Positions 8,821-17,489 of a DNA stretch of 64,000 nucleotides are shown piece after piece. Source of the DNA: Oceanobacillus jeddahensis (GTDB taxonomy: Bacteria; Bacillota; Bacilli; Bacillales; Amphibacillaceae); the NCBI RefSeq assembly GCF_000750635.1, contig NZ_CCDM010000004.1:1-64000 (forward strand), read 5' to 3'. Each line of letters begins with the position of its first letter. Position 1 is the stretch's first letter. The notes beneath the pieces were generated by a model that saw only the letters and a list, made by a program, of their open reading frames with translations, did no database searches and had not been told where the DNA came from. A program made the position numbers and the translations under genes.

Positions 8821-9830
8821 TTTTAGAAATTATCGGTATTTCCGTTCTCTGGTTATTCTTATTTGGTTATATCATTGTTGGATCCATCGACTACGGTGCC
8901 GGCTTTTTCAATGCGTATAGTATCGTTACCGGAAAACAGCATATTCTTTCGAAAATCATTCAGCGTTATTTGTCACCTGTTTGGGAGGTTACCAATGTTT
9001 TCTTTGTCTTCTTCTTTGTCGGGATTGTCGGCTTTTTCCCGGAGACAGCATACTATTTCGGAACGATTTTGCTGATACCGGGAAGCTTAGCACTGATTTT
9101 ATTAGCCATCCGCGGCTCTTATTATGCATTTGAATCCTATGGAAAGCAGGGGCATAAAGGTTATGCGATTATGTATGGGCTGTCCGGATTGCTTATTCCG
9201 GCTTCCCTGTCGATTGTTCTGACTATTTCGGAAGGCGGCTTTGTCTTTATAGAAGATGGAAATCCGGTCTTAGATTACAGTGCCCTGTTTTTCAGCCCGT
9301 TAACCTGGTCGATTGTTGTGTTAAGTATTGTGGCTGTGCTTTATATTTCAGCTGTCTTCTTAACCTGGTATGCAAATGAAACAGGTGATAAAGATGCAAC
9401 CAATTTAATGAGAAAATACGCATTAGGCTGGTCCGTTCCTTTAATTATTGCTGCCTCAGGGATTATTGTAGAACTCTATTTCCATAATGAAGCTCATTTT
9501 GAAAATCTCTTGAGCCTCTGGTGGATGTTTGCCATTTCCTTTGTTCTATGGCTTTTTACCGTCATTCTGATCTGGAAGCGCCGAAATTACGGCACGGCTT
9601 TTTGGCTGCTTACCGGCCAATTTGCTTTTGCATTCTTCGGGTACGGGATAGCGCATTATCCATATCTTTTATACCCTCATATCAGTATTCATGAAGGGTT
9701 TACTAATCCGGCAATGGCCATCTCGCTTATTGTTGTCTTTATCTTAGGTATGGCACTGTTGGTTCCGTCGCTGTATTTATTATTAAAACTGTTCTTGTTT
9801 GATAAAAACTATATTAAGGGAAAGAAGTGA
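8817..9830 (+). CDS. cydB: Cytochrome bd-type quinol oxidase subunit II
   Basis: This 337-aa polytopic protein has about eight hydrophobic helices. It starts with the family pattern VLWLFLFGYIIVGSIDYGAG. It partners CydA in the membrane. Its start overlaps the cydA stop by 4 bp. It is followed 4 bp later by a 30-codon gene that resembles the small third subunit of bacillar bd oxidases. Confidence 0.95.
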   Translation: MILEIIGISVLWLFLFGYIIVGSIDYGAGFFNAYSIVTGKQHILSKIIQRYLSPVWEVTNVFFVFFFVGIVGFFPETAYYFGTILLIPGSLALILLAIRGSYYAFESYGKQGHKGYAIMYGLSGLLIPASLSIVLTISEGGFVFIEDGNPVLDYSALFFSPLTWSIVVLSIVAVLYISAVFLTWYANETGDKDATNLMRKYALGWSVPLIIAASGIIVELYFHNEAHFENLLSLWWMFAISFVLWLFTVILIWKRRNYGTAFWLLTGQFAFAFFGYGIAHYPYLLYPHISIHEGFTNPAMAISLIVVFILGMALLVPSLYLLLKLFLFDKNYIKGKK

Positions 9831-9834
9831 TAAC

Positions 9835-9927
9835 ATGTTGAATCAATTTCTAATTTTTATCGCCCCTTTCATCGTTCTGATTGCAGCAATTGTTTTGGCA
9901 TTTGTCGCTGCAGCTAAGGATAGGTAA
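9835..9927 (+). CDS. cydS: CydS-like small third subunit of cytochrome bd oxidase, 30 aa
   Basis: ATG 9835 to TAA 9927 encodes a single hydrophobic helix starting MLNQFLIFIAPF and ending AAAKDR. The order FLI..AP near the N-terminus and KD after the helix matches my memory of the 33-residue CydS found in the Geobacillus bd oxidase structure. It begins 4 bp after cydB stops, and a strong terminator follows at once, so it is the last gene of the cydAB transcript. Such small subunits stabilise the heme-bearing core in known cases. The short length leaves some risk of chance, but the position and helix argue for a real gene. Confidence 0.75.
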   Translation: MLNQFLIFIAPFIVLIAAIVLAFVAAAKDR

Positions 9928-9931
9928 TGTA

Positions 9932-9985
9932 AAACTCCCTCATCCAGCCCGATTCAGAAATCGGTTGGATGAGGGAGTTTTTTAT
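9932..9985. terminator. Rho-independent terminator after cydAB-cydS
   Basis: Stem arms 9932-9946 and 9966-9980 (AAACTCCCTCATCCA with its complement) are followed by a T run on the plus strand. It separates the cydAB unit from the convergent cydDC unit. Confidence 0.88.
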
Positions 9986-10063
9986 TAGTCACCATATCAG
10001 AGAGAAATTACAAGTCACCCTTTTTAGATACGAAAAAATTTAAATCACGCTCGTTTACTACTA

Positions 10064-11779
10064 TTACACCAGCTGACTATTTTCAAGCTCCTTCATCGCT
10101 TTAAAGTAACCATCTGCTTTTCCCATCAGCTCCATATAAGTGCCTTGTTCAATTATTTCTCCATGATTCATAACAATAATCTGATCCATGTTTTCCAAAC
10201 CTGTTAACCGGTGCCTAATGGTCACCACGGTCTGATATTTTGTTGCTTTTTCAATTTCATCCATGATTTCCTGCTCTGTAATTGCGTCTAAAGACGAGGT
10301 CGGCTCATCAAGCAGCCAAATAGAAGCATCCCGTAAAAACAGACGGGCAAGTGCCAGACGCTGTTTTTCTCCGCCAGACAAATTCGTTCCTTTTTCCAAT
10401 ACTTGATCTTCCAACGAAAAATGGCTTAATTGAACCTTTTCTAACGCTTCCCGACAAGCTTCTTCCCCCGCTTCTTTATTCGCAAATCGTAAGTTTTCAT
10501 AAATGCTTCCATAGAAAAAATGATTATGCTGCAGGGATACATTCATTTGTCTCCATAGACTTTCCTGGGCAATCTTGCTTATCTCTTTATCATTTACTAA
10601 AATGTGACCAGATTGAATTGGCGCAAAGGTAAGCATTGCCTGCATTAATGTTGATTTCCCTGAACCACTTGGCCCGACAATAGCGATATTTTTGCCAGGT
10701 TTTATTTGAAAGGAAGCGAGACGTACAGCCGGCTTCTTTTCATTTGGATATTGAATGGAAACATCCTTAAAAACAACATGAAGCGGAACGTCTGGTTCCA
10801 ATTCATGAGCAGCTGCCTCAACTCGTGGTTCTTCTTCCCAAACTTCCGTAAGACGTTTGGAAGAAGCTTTACTTTCCTCTAAATGCGCAGGCAGTACAGC
10901 CATGGACGGTGTATCTTCAAACACCGTAATCGCAATCATAAACAGCATTGCTAACAGTGTTCCGGCAAGATTTCCTTCTGAAACATATAAGCCTGCTTGT
11001 ACTAATACGATTACCGCAATGAAAAAAGAAAAGAAGATAACAACAGCCTCCTGGATCGCAAGCTGCCGATTTTCTTTTGCTTTCATTTCTTCATATTGGT
11101 GCATATCATGATCTAACTGTTGTTTTTTTCCTTCAGCCTGCTGAAAAATTGTTAATTCCCGAAAACCATATAGATAATCGGTAAACGAGGAGGACAGTGC
11201 ACCTCTTTTTTCACGCATCGATACGGCTGTTCTCTTTTGAAACAAATAGAAGATGGATGGAAAAACAATCAGCACCACAACCATTCCTGCAACTATTGTA
11301 AGTGCGACACCAACAGATAGATACATCGTAAAGAAAATCGTAGCTGTAAAAACAGTTGCCAACACTACCGGCGGATAAAATACACGTAAAAAGAAATGCT
11401 GTAAACTCTCTACATCGCCAACAATCCGGGCTAGGATATCCCCGCTCCGGTATTTTTGTAAAATCCTGCTTGCCAGCGGCTCGATCTGATCATAAACTTT
11501 CAGTCGGATATTTTTCAGAATAGTAAATGTCCCGCGATGAGAAAAATAGCGTTCTCCATATCTGCTGACAGCTGAAGTAATTCCTAAGAGTTTTACACTT
11601 GCTACTAAAATCATCAAGGTATAGATTGGCGGTGCAAAAGCGGCTTGTGAGATTAAATAACCGCTTGCCGCAAACAAAGAGACAGCTGTAATACCCGCTA
11701 AAAATCCAAAGAAGACAGAAATTAGAATATCCTTTTTTTCTTTCAGCATCATTTTTAATACCAGACTGATATCCTTCAT
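10064..11779 (-). CDS. cydC: Thiol reductant ABC exporter subunit CydC
   Basis: This is a fused ABC transporter half: an N-terminal membrane domain of about six helices (residues 1-310) and a C-terminal nucleotide-binding domain. The NBD shows Walker A GPSGSGKS (near 369), signature LSGGEKQR and Walker B IWLLDEP. With CydD it forms the heterodimer that exports cysteine/glutathione-type thiols and is needed for assembly of bd oxidase. The 571-aa length is normal. Its start overlaps the cydD stop by 4 bp. It is convergent with cydAB rather than in one operon with it, unlike B. subtilis cydABCD. Confidence 0.9.
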   Translation of the reverse strand: MKDISLVLKMMLKEKKDILISVFFGFLAGITAVSLFAASGYLISQAAFAPPIYTLMILVASVKLLGITSAVSRYGERYFSHRGTFTILKNIRLKVYDQIEPLASRILQKYRSGDILARIVGDVESLQHFFLRVFYPPVVLATVFTATIFFTMYLSVGVALTIVAGMVVVLIVFPSIFYLFQKRTAVSMREKRGALSSSFTDYLYGFRELTIFQQAEGKKQQLDHDMHQYEEMKAKENRQLAIQEAVVIFFSFFIAVIVLVQAGLYVSEGNLAGTLLAMLFMIAITVFEDTPSMAVLPAHLEESKASSKRLTEVWEEEPRVEAAAHELEPDVPLHVVFKDVSIQYPNEKKPAVRLASFQIKPGKNIAIVGPSGSGKSTLMQAMLTFAPIQSGHILVNDKEISKIAQESLWRQMNVSLQHNHFFYGSIYENLRFANKEAGEEACREALEKVQLSHFSLEDQVLEKGTNLSGGEKQRLALARLFLRDASIWLLDEPTSSLDAITEQEIMDEIEKATKYQTVVTIRHRLTGLENMDQIIVMNHGEIIEQGTYMELMGKADGYFKAMKELENSQLV

Positions 11780-13533
11780 TTAGCCCGCCCTCCTTGCTGT
11801 GTACGGATCATTTGTTGATACATTTTATTGTTTTGGTAAAGTTCCTCATGCGTTCCTTCTCCTGCTATCTCACCCTGATCTAACAGAAATATGTTATCGG
11901 CATTTCGGATGGTATGCAGACGGTGGGCTACAGTAATCATTGTTGCATGCGTTTTTAACGTATCTAACGATTTTTGCAGCATATACTCGGTTTGAATATC
12001 GAGACCAGTTGTCGGTTCATCAAAAAACAAAATCTGCGGCTTTTTTAACAGGGTACGCGCTATTGCAATCCGCTGTTTCTCTCCACCTGATAAACCTCTT
12101 CCTCCCTCTCCAATCACTGTATCTAATCCATCTGGTAATGCAGCAATCCAACTCCAGATTCCTGCATGTTCCGCAACTTCTTGTATATCTTTATCATGCT
12201 GTTCTTCCTGAGAACCAAGCAATATATTTTCCCGTACTGTTCCTGAAAACACATAGGGCTGCTGTGATAAATATCCAATACGTCCGAACCAATCTGCTTT
12301 TTGTACCTTTTCTTGTGAAACACCATCAATCAGGTAATTTCCTTCTTTAGCTGGCAGGAAACCAGCAAGCAAATGAAGCAAAGTTGACTTTCCGGCACCA
12401 GTTTTACCTATGATCGCTACCTGCTCATATGGTAAAATCCGCAAAGAAGCTGGTGCTAATTCAAAGTTTCCCTCTTCATAATGAAAGGAAGCCTGTTCTA
12501 GCCTCAATTCTGGTGCTTTATCAGCTTTTAATGATGCAGAACCCCAGGGAACAGGAGTTGTCTCTTCTTCAAGTACATCCTCCACCCGTGATGCTGCTCC
12601 CATACTTGCGCGTCCGGAATGAAAAGCTGAACCCAGCTGCTTCAATTGGCTGAATAGCTCCGGTGCAAGGAGTAAAACAAAAAAACCCGTAAAAAAACTG
12701 AGATTTTGAAAAATAATCATTCGAATTGCAATCTCCAAAGCAATCAAACCAATACTTAGCATTGCAATAAATTCCAGAGCTAAAGAATTGGTGAATGCCA
12801 CCTTTAGCACACCCATCGTTGCATCACGAAAGCTGGTACTATCCTTTTCAATTTTATCTCTTTGCTCCGTAGATTGGCCAAATAATTTAACCGTCGGCAG
12901 ACCTTGCAGCGTATCAAGGAACGTTCCGGAAAAGGCTGCTAATTCAGATAGCTGTTCCTTTGATTTATCCTTTGTCTTTATACCAATAATCATCATAAAG
13001 ATGGGAATAAAGGGTGCTGAAACCAGAATAATCAACCCGCTTGTCCAGTTTTGAATAAAGATGACAATCCAAACAATTAGAACAACTCCAACAGATTGAA
13101 TAACCTGAGGCAGGTATTGACTAAAATAACCGTCTACTTCATCTACTGTATCCATGAACAAGCTTGTCTTCTGACCGGACTGTCCTTTATCCGCCTCTAC
13201 CATAGGCTGGCTGGTAAAATGACGGAGCAATTTTTCCCGCATCGAAACCTTTGCAGTCTGTGCCATTTTTATTCCGGACCCTTTTATCATATATTGAAAA
13301 ATGGTTCGTAACAAAAGCATGCCAATCAATATAAAAACAGCAGGGATAATCGATGAGAACGCCGCATTATCCAGAAATAATTGCTGGATAATCATCACGA
13401 CCAAATAGCTCTGCCCTACAATAGCCAGAGCCATTAAAAGAGACGCTATCCCCATCCAAATCATCCTGTTCCGGAAAGTTTTCGTAAATTTTTTTAACAA
13501 TCGACCACCACCCTTAAAAACAACATCTTCCAT
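11776..13533 (-). CDS. cydD: Thiol reductant ABC exporter subunit CydD
   Basis: It has an N-terminal exporter membrane domain and a C-terminal ATPase with Walker A GKTGAGKS, signature LSGGEKQR and Walker B ILFFDEP. It pairs with CydC. Two starts are possible: ATG 13533, with a weak site upstream, or TTG 13500, which follows GGTGGTGG at good spacing and would shorten the protein by 11 residues. I think TTG is at least as likely. A TATAAT at 13555-13560 (minus strand) and the palindrome ACAGCATGCTGT (13588-13599) lie in front. It is transcribed with cydC. Confidence 0.9.
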   Translation of the reverse strand: MEDVVFKGGGRLLKKFTKTFRNRMIWMGIASLLMALAIVGQSYLVVMIIQQLFLDNAAFSSIIPAVFILIGMLLLRTIFQYMIKGSGIKMAQTAKVSMREKLLRHFTSQPMVEADKGQSGQKTSLFMDTVDEVDGYFSQYLPQVIQSVGVVLIVWIVIFIQNWTSGLIILVSAPFIPIFMMIIGIKTKDKSKEQLSELAAFSGTFLDTLQGLPTVKLFGQSTEQRDKIEKDSTSFRDATMGVLKVAFTNSLALEFIAMLSIGLIALEIAIRMIIFQNLSFFTGFFVLLLAPELFSQLKQLGSAFHSGRASMGAASRVEDVLEEETTPVPWGSASLKADKAPELRLEQASFHYEEGNFELAPASLRILPYEQVAIIGKTGAGKSTLLHLLAGFLPAKEGNYLIDGVSQEKVQKADWFGRIGYLSQQPYVFSGTVRENILLGSQEEQHDKDIQEVAEHAGIWSWIAALPDGLDTVIGEGGRGLSGGEKQRIAIARTLLKKPQILFFDEPTTGLDIQTEYMLQKSLDTLKTHATMITVAHRLHTIRNADNIFLLDQGEIAGEGTHEELYQNNKMYQQMIRTQQGGRAK

Positions 13534-13680
13534 GATAGGAGATCTTCCATTCCATTATACAACAGCACGCACTGCATCGCTCATCACACAGCATGCTGTC
13601 CCATTAGAATTGAATATTTTATGAACATCGACTAACAGTAGAGTTTTAAAAAAAAACACATATATTAACCTATATACAAC

Positions 13681-13700
13681 TGTCTCATGTACATGAGACA
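13681..13700. promoter_or_regulatory. Perfect 20-bp palindrome, candidate operator
   Basis: TGTCTCATGTACATGAGACA is exactly self-complementary. It sits 31 bp upstream of the ATG at 13732 and just downstream of TATATT/TATATA, so a bound dimeric repressor could block transcription. I do not recognise the regulator. Confidence 0.55.
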
Positions 13701-13731
13701 AGAATAAAATGACTTACGGGAGTGTCCTACC

Positions 13732-14001
13732 ATGTCTAATTTCTTCCTTAGTCCAACAACAAGTTTTAATACAAGTGAAAAAGGTATTGGAGATAAATTA
13801 GTTTATTACGGTGAAGTAGTTGCTACATTGGGAAGTGTCGTGGCTATTGTTGGCTCAACCATTTTATACTATCAAGATATAGAAGAAGAAACTGCGTTTG
13901 AAGAAAATTCGCCTGTTACAAGTCGACAAATTACAGAAATGCAGCAACAGCTTGATCTTTTACAGAAAAAAATAGATCAGTTAGAGAATCAAGGGCAGTA
14001 A
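13732..14001 (+). CDS. Uncharacterised small protein with hydrophobic segment and coiled coil, 89 aa
   Basis: The protein has an N-terminal polar part, a hydrophobic stretch (about residues 23-47, VVATLGSVVAIVGSTILYY) and an acidic linker. It ends in a Gln/Leu-rich tail with heptad-like spacing (about 64-87, LDLLQKKIDQLEN) that should form a coiled coil. GGGAG precedes the ATG at usable spacing. It stands alone behind a perfect palindrome, so it probably has its own regulator. I do not recognise the family and propose no function. Confidence 0.6.
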   Translation: MSNFFLSPTTSFNTSEKGIGDKLVYYGEVVATLGSVVAIVGSTILYYQDIEEETAFEENSPVTSRQITEMQQQLDLLQKKIDQLENQGQ

Positions 14002-14048
14002 ATCATCCATTTTCTGTCCCCGATTCTCCTTTTCTAAAAAATGTTTTC

Positions 14049-14714
14049 TTAAATTAATGCATTCGTCTTTTCGCTTCCCATCCTGCAAACTGAAACTAAT
14101 GGACAGTTTTCACATAGCGGGGTCTTCTTACAATATTGTTTTCCATGCTCTACAATTAATGCGTGAAATTCCTGATGCATTTCCAAATCATGCGGAAATG
14201 TTTTTTCCACTTCTGTTTTAAACGCATGATATGTTTTGGGAAGACAGTAGCCAATTCGATCAAATAATCGCATCGCGTAATTATCTGCAATAAAACCCGG
14301 CTTATCGAAAGCATACAGCATCATCGCATCTGCTGTTTCCTCCCCTATCCCATGAATCGCTAATAATTCTTTACGAAGGACAGCTTGATCGACTTTTTGA
14401 ACTTCCTTTATGTGAAAGCTATATTTCTGAAACCAATGCAGCCAAGCTTTAATTTTCTTTGCTTTCATTCGATAAAAGCCGCTTGGTCGTATTTTTTCAG
14501 CAAGTACTGCTTCCTCCATTTGTATTAACTCCCCCGCTTTTATGTCTTCACCTAGATTTGTTAAAGCTAACTCGACATTTTTCCAATTTGTCCGCTGAAC
14601 TAAAATAGCACTGATCAGCATTTGAAAATCAGAAGTGGATGGCCACCACTCTTGAGGACCATAATACTGATATAATTTCCGGTATAATTCCGTATAGCTT
14701 AGCTTTTCTGCCAT
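14049..14714 (-). CDS. Endonuclease III-like DNA glycosylase with 4Fe-4S cluster
   Basis: This 221-aa HhH-GPD protein has the helix-hairpin-helix IHGIGEETADAM, the catalytic-region Asp in FIADNYAMRLFDR, and a C-terminal cysteine cluster C-x5-C-x2-C-x5-C. The residue that is Lys in bifunctional Nth (in GxGxKTA) is Glu here. It should therefore be a monofunctional glycosylase without AP-lyase chemistry. Which base it removes is unknown. The start ATG 14714 follows GAGGAG. Confidence 0.85.
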   Translation of the reverse strand: MAEKLSYTELYRKLYQYYGPQEWWPSTSDFQMLISAILVQRTNWKNVELALTNLGEDIKAGELIQMEEAVLAEKIRPSGFYRMKAKKIKAWLHWFQKYSFHIKEVQKVDQAVLRKELLAIHGIGEETADAMMLYAFDKPGFIADNYAMRLFDRIGYCLPKTYHAFKTEVEKTFPHDLEMHQEFHALIVEHGKQYCKKTPLCENCPLVSVCRMGSEKTNALI

Positions 14715-14764
14715 CTAAATCTCCTCTGCTTCCCTAAGATATATATACAAAAAATGCTAACAGT

Positions 14765-14835
14765 TTTCGATGGGACGAGTAATCGCAGATCTCAATGTTG
14801 TCAGGTTAATCGACCGCTCCAGACCCAGCCCAAAT
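14765..14835. repeat. Dispersed repeat A, partial copy 3
   Basis: GATGGGACGAGTAATCGCAG, then AATGTTGTCAGGTTAATCGA, is the reverse of segments in copy 1 (about 700-740). It lies between the glycosylase and the C45 gene. It supplies an in-frame ATG at 14770 that lengthens the downstream ORF artificially. Confidence 0.6.
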
Positions 14836-14985
14836 TCAACCTCTTCTGAAAACCCACGTCAACTAAAGCATTCACCGTTTATCATCTGGGGACATTTTAC
14901 ATTTCCTTATCAAGCTGATTTCTTTTCTAATCAGCTTGAAAAAGGTACACTAGCAATACATTTACGAAAGAAATGGAGAACAACG

Positions 14986-16023
14986 ATGAAACCAGTTCAC
15001 ACTGATATTATACAATTCCGTGGAAGTCATTATCAATTTGGACTTTTTCAAGCGGAAAAATTAAAAAATTCACCTATCATACAACATCGGAAAGCATTGC
15101 TCAGTAAACGATGGAGAAACTTCCTTGTTGATGAAAAGGAAGTCGAAGCTGTATTTAAAACATTTTCTCAAGCAATCTGGGAAGAAATACAAGGATTAAG
15201 TGATGGATTAGGTATCCCTTGGAATGATGCCATACGGGAATTTGGCGGTTATTATTATGAATACGGCCGCAGTGGCTGTTCCATTAATACAAAGCAGGAT
15301 TTTTTAGTGCGGAATTATGATAATGCCCCTCATTCTTATGAAGGACGTTATGTGGTATACGCCCCGTCAGATACGGGCTATACCAGTGCTGGCCCATCCA
15401 TGCAGATTACCGGCCGTACCGATGGAATAAACGAAAAAGGACTGACCATGGGCTATAATTTCGTTAACCGGAAAAAATCAAGCGATGGTTTTGTTTGTAA
15501 TATGATTGGCAGACTGATTTTAGAAAACTGTGCCACTGTAGAAGAAGCTGTTCAGTTACTCCGCGATGTCCCACACCGAAATACCTTCAACTATGTGTTA
15601 TTAGATACAACCGGAAAATCACTGGTTGTTGAAGTATCCCCCCGCTCTTTTTTTGTCCGGGAAGATCATAGCTGCACAAACCATTTTGATGCATTAACAG
15701 AAGAAAATCGGTACCGTTCTGATGAATCAATGGCACGTCTGGAGAGAATAATAACCAAGCAGAAGGATATTCATACCCCTTATGAAGCGTTCCGTATGTT
15801 AAATGATATTGAACAAGGAATATTTTCAGAAAAATATGGTGCATGGGCAGGTACGCTGCATACAGCACTTTACTTACCAAAAGAGCTTTCCGCTTGGATT
15901 GCACTTGGAGGTGACCGGCAGCCGTTTATTTTCTCTTTGAAAAAGTGGCTGCAGGGAGAAAAATTACATGCGACGAAGATAAAAGGGCGGATTAATGCAA
16001 CAGATTCATTTATTAACATTTAA
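14986..16023 (+). CDS. C45-family acyltransferase/amide hydrolase (penicillin acyltransferase-like)
   Basis: This 345-aa Ntn-hydrolase belongs to the acyl-CoA:6-aminopenicillanate acyltransferase superfamily. Cys98 in GRSGCSI is the likely N-terminal nucleophile after self-cleavage. VRNYDN, the downstream TDGINEKGLTMGYNFV and NCATVEEAV are typical of the family. The start is ATG 14986 behind AATGGAGAACA. An open frame continues upstream to 14770 but only through repeat A. Members act on amides and acylated amino acids; the substrate here is unknown. It stands alone and is followed directly by an inserted element. Confidence 0.82.
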   Translation: MKPVHTDIIQFRGSHYQFGLFQAEKLKNSPIIQHRKALLSKRWRNFLVDEKEVEAVFKTFSQAIWEEIQGLSDGLGIPWNDAIREFGGYYYEYGRSGCSINTKQDFLVRNYDNAPHSYEGRYVVYAPSDTGYTSAGPSMQITGRTDGINEKGLTMGYNFVNRKKSSDGFVCNMIGRLILENCATVEEAVQLLRDVPHRNTFNYVLLDTTGKSLVVEVSPRSFFVREDHSCTNHFDALTEENRYRSDESMARLERIITKQKDIHTPYEAFRMLNDIEQGIFSEKYGAWAGTLHTALYLPKELSAWIALGGDRQPFIFSLKKWLQGEKLHATKIKGRINATDSFINI

Positions 16024-16347
16024 ATGCGTGTTCAAAATGTCCGATAAATAGGACCAAGAAGTTCAAGGCGGCGCCGCTTTGAGGAACGGACTTTCACAGG
16101 ATGTGATGACTTCTGTGTTGTCCACAGGACGTGGACGGTCTTAACAGAAGTTCCTCTATGTTATTAGATACGTGAGTAGCGCTTTTGATGGGGCGAGTAA
16201 TCGCAGTTCCAGTCCCACCGGAAAAGCAAGCCAACGCACTTCCGCAGGATGCGGTGACTTCTACGTTGCCCACAGGACGTGGGCGATCTTAGTAGAAGCT
16301 CCTTTTTTCGCCGTGTCATTTTTATCGGACTTTTCGAACTTCCTCTT
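16024..16347. mobile_element. Non-autonomous element C, long copy, with two structured modules
   Basis: The ends TGTTCAAAATGTCCGATAAA and its imperfect reverse at 16320-16345 form terminal inverted repeats, and both halves match the short copy at 3060-3153. Inside are two 61-bp modules (16095-16155 and 16243-16303) and part of repeat A (16180-16215). Each module can fold into three stems. Ten of twelve differences between the modules form five base-pair swaps that keep the pairing. No ORF is plausible. It starts directly after the stop codon of the C45 gene. Confidence 0.75.
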
Positions 16348-16487
16348 TAAATGAATCTTGCCTGCCCCATTTCAATGGCTTTACAATTGAGTTAGAAAGG
16401 ATTATTCTAGCTACAAAGGAAAAGTAATTTTAAAGAGTCAGCATCATTTATTTTGTGATTAATACTGACTTTGAGGAGGAAAAACCA

Positions 16488-17318
16488 ATGACTATGAAAA
16501 AAACATTAACTCTTGCTGGTTCTGACTCTAGTGGTGGAGCTGGAATTGCAGCAGATTTAAAAACCTTTCAGGAGCATAATGTATATGGCATGACTGCCTT
16601 AACTTCCATTGTAACAATGAATCCAGATGGCTGGGGTCATGATGTTACCCCAATCGATGTAGATGTCGTTGAAAAACAATTAAATACGATTCTCTCTGTC
16701 GGTGTAGATGCAATGAAATCCGGCATGCTTGGCTCCGTAGATATTATCAATTTAGGAGCTAGAAAAATTGATGAATACAGTATTGATAAATATGTTCTGG
16801 ACCCTGTTATGGTATGTAAAGGGGAAGATGAAGTTCTTCAACCAGAAAACACAGATGCCATGCGTGAAGAATTACTGCCTCGCTCGTTAGTTGTAACACC
16901 TAACCTGTTTGAAGCAGCTCAATTAGCACAAATGGCTCCAATTAAAACCATTGAGCAAATGAAAGAAGCAGCTCAGAAAATTCATGCCTTAGGTGCAAAA
17001 AATGTTGTCGTAAAAGGCGGAAAACAGCTTGATCATGATAAAGCTGTGGACTTATTCTATGACGGAACTGACTTTGATTTATTAGAAAGTGAAAAAGTGG
17101 AAACAACCTATAACCACGGAGCAGGATGTACATTTGCGGCAGCAATTACAGCAAACTTAGCTCATGGTGAAAATGTGCATGATGCCGTAAAAGGAGCCAA
17201 AACCTTTGTGGCAGCTGCAATTGCAAACGGCTGGAAACTAAACGAATATGTAGGACCGGTTATGCACGGTGCTTATAATAAAACAGACAGCAGAAAAGTA
17301 GAAGTATTCAGCGTATAG
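16488..17318 (+). CDS. pdxK: Pyridoxal/pyridoxine kinase, ThiD-like type
   Basis: It phosphorylates B6 vitamers in the cytosol. At 276 aa it closely follows the B. subtilis PdxK pattern: AGSDSSGGAGIAADLKTF near the N-terminus, DPVMVCKG, TPNLFEAAQL, and YNHGAGCTF with the catalytic-site Cys. This ThiD-related type is distinct from E. coli PdxK. I chose ATG 16488 behind GAGGAGGAAAAACCA; the in-frame start at 16455 lacks a ribosome binding site. The gene stands alone with a terminator right behind. Confidence 0.93.
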   Translation: MTMKKTLTLAGSDSSGGAGIAADLKTFQEHNVYGMTALTSIVTMNPDGWGHDVTPIDVDVVEKQLNTILSVGVDAMKSGMLGSVDIINLGARKIDEYSIDKYVLDPVMVCKGEDEVLQPENTDAMREELLPRSLVVTPNLFEAAQLAQMAPIKTIEQMKEAAQKIHALGAKNVVVKGGKQLDHDKAVDLFYDGTDFDLLESEKVETTYNHGAGCTFAAAITANLAHGENVHDAVKGAKTFVAAAIANGWKLNEYVGPVMHGAYNKTDSRKVEVFSV

Positions 17319-17337
17319 TTTTCCTATACTTTCTAGC

Positions 17338-17382
17338 GTGAAAAAAGCCTTAGAACAAATTGAGTTCTAAGGCTTTTTACGA
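17338..17382. terminator. Terminator of pdxK
   Basis: AAAAAAGCCTTAGAAC and its complement GTTCTAAGGCTTTTT enclose a short loop at 17341-17379, with a T run. Confidence 0.88.
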
Positions 17383-17394
17383 TCTTTTATAATA

Positions 17395-17465
17395 TAAAAC
17401 GAAGCGTCATTCAATGGGAGTTTTACGGACGTTTCTCCGTGATAAAACTTCACTCCGTTAAGCTT
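17395..17465. repeat. Dispersed repeat D, copy 2
   Basis: It reads ATAAAACGAAGC, TTCAATGGGAGTTTTACGGA, then CTCCGTGATAAAACTTC. The same parts occur at 870-915, reversed at 22596-22652, and in part at 23068-23110. ACGGA/TCCGT can pair as a small hairpin. Confidence 0.65.
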
Positions 17466-17489
17466 CACTGACAGTTAAACCATAATAAC

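Noticed and set aside
14770..14985. N-terminal extension of the C45 acyltransferase
   Set aside because: It is translated repeat A; ATG 14986 fits the family start.
15587..15904. 105-codon ORF opposite the C45 gene
   Set aside because: Shadow frame of a well-supported gene.
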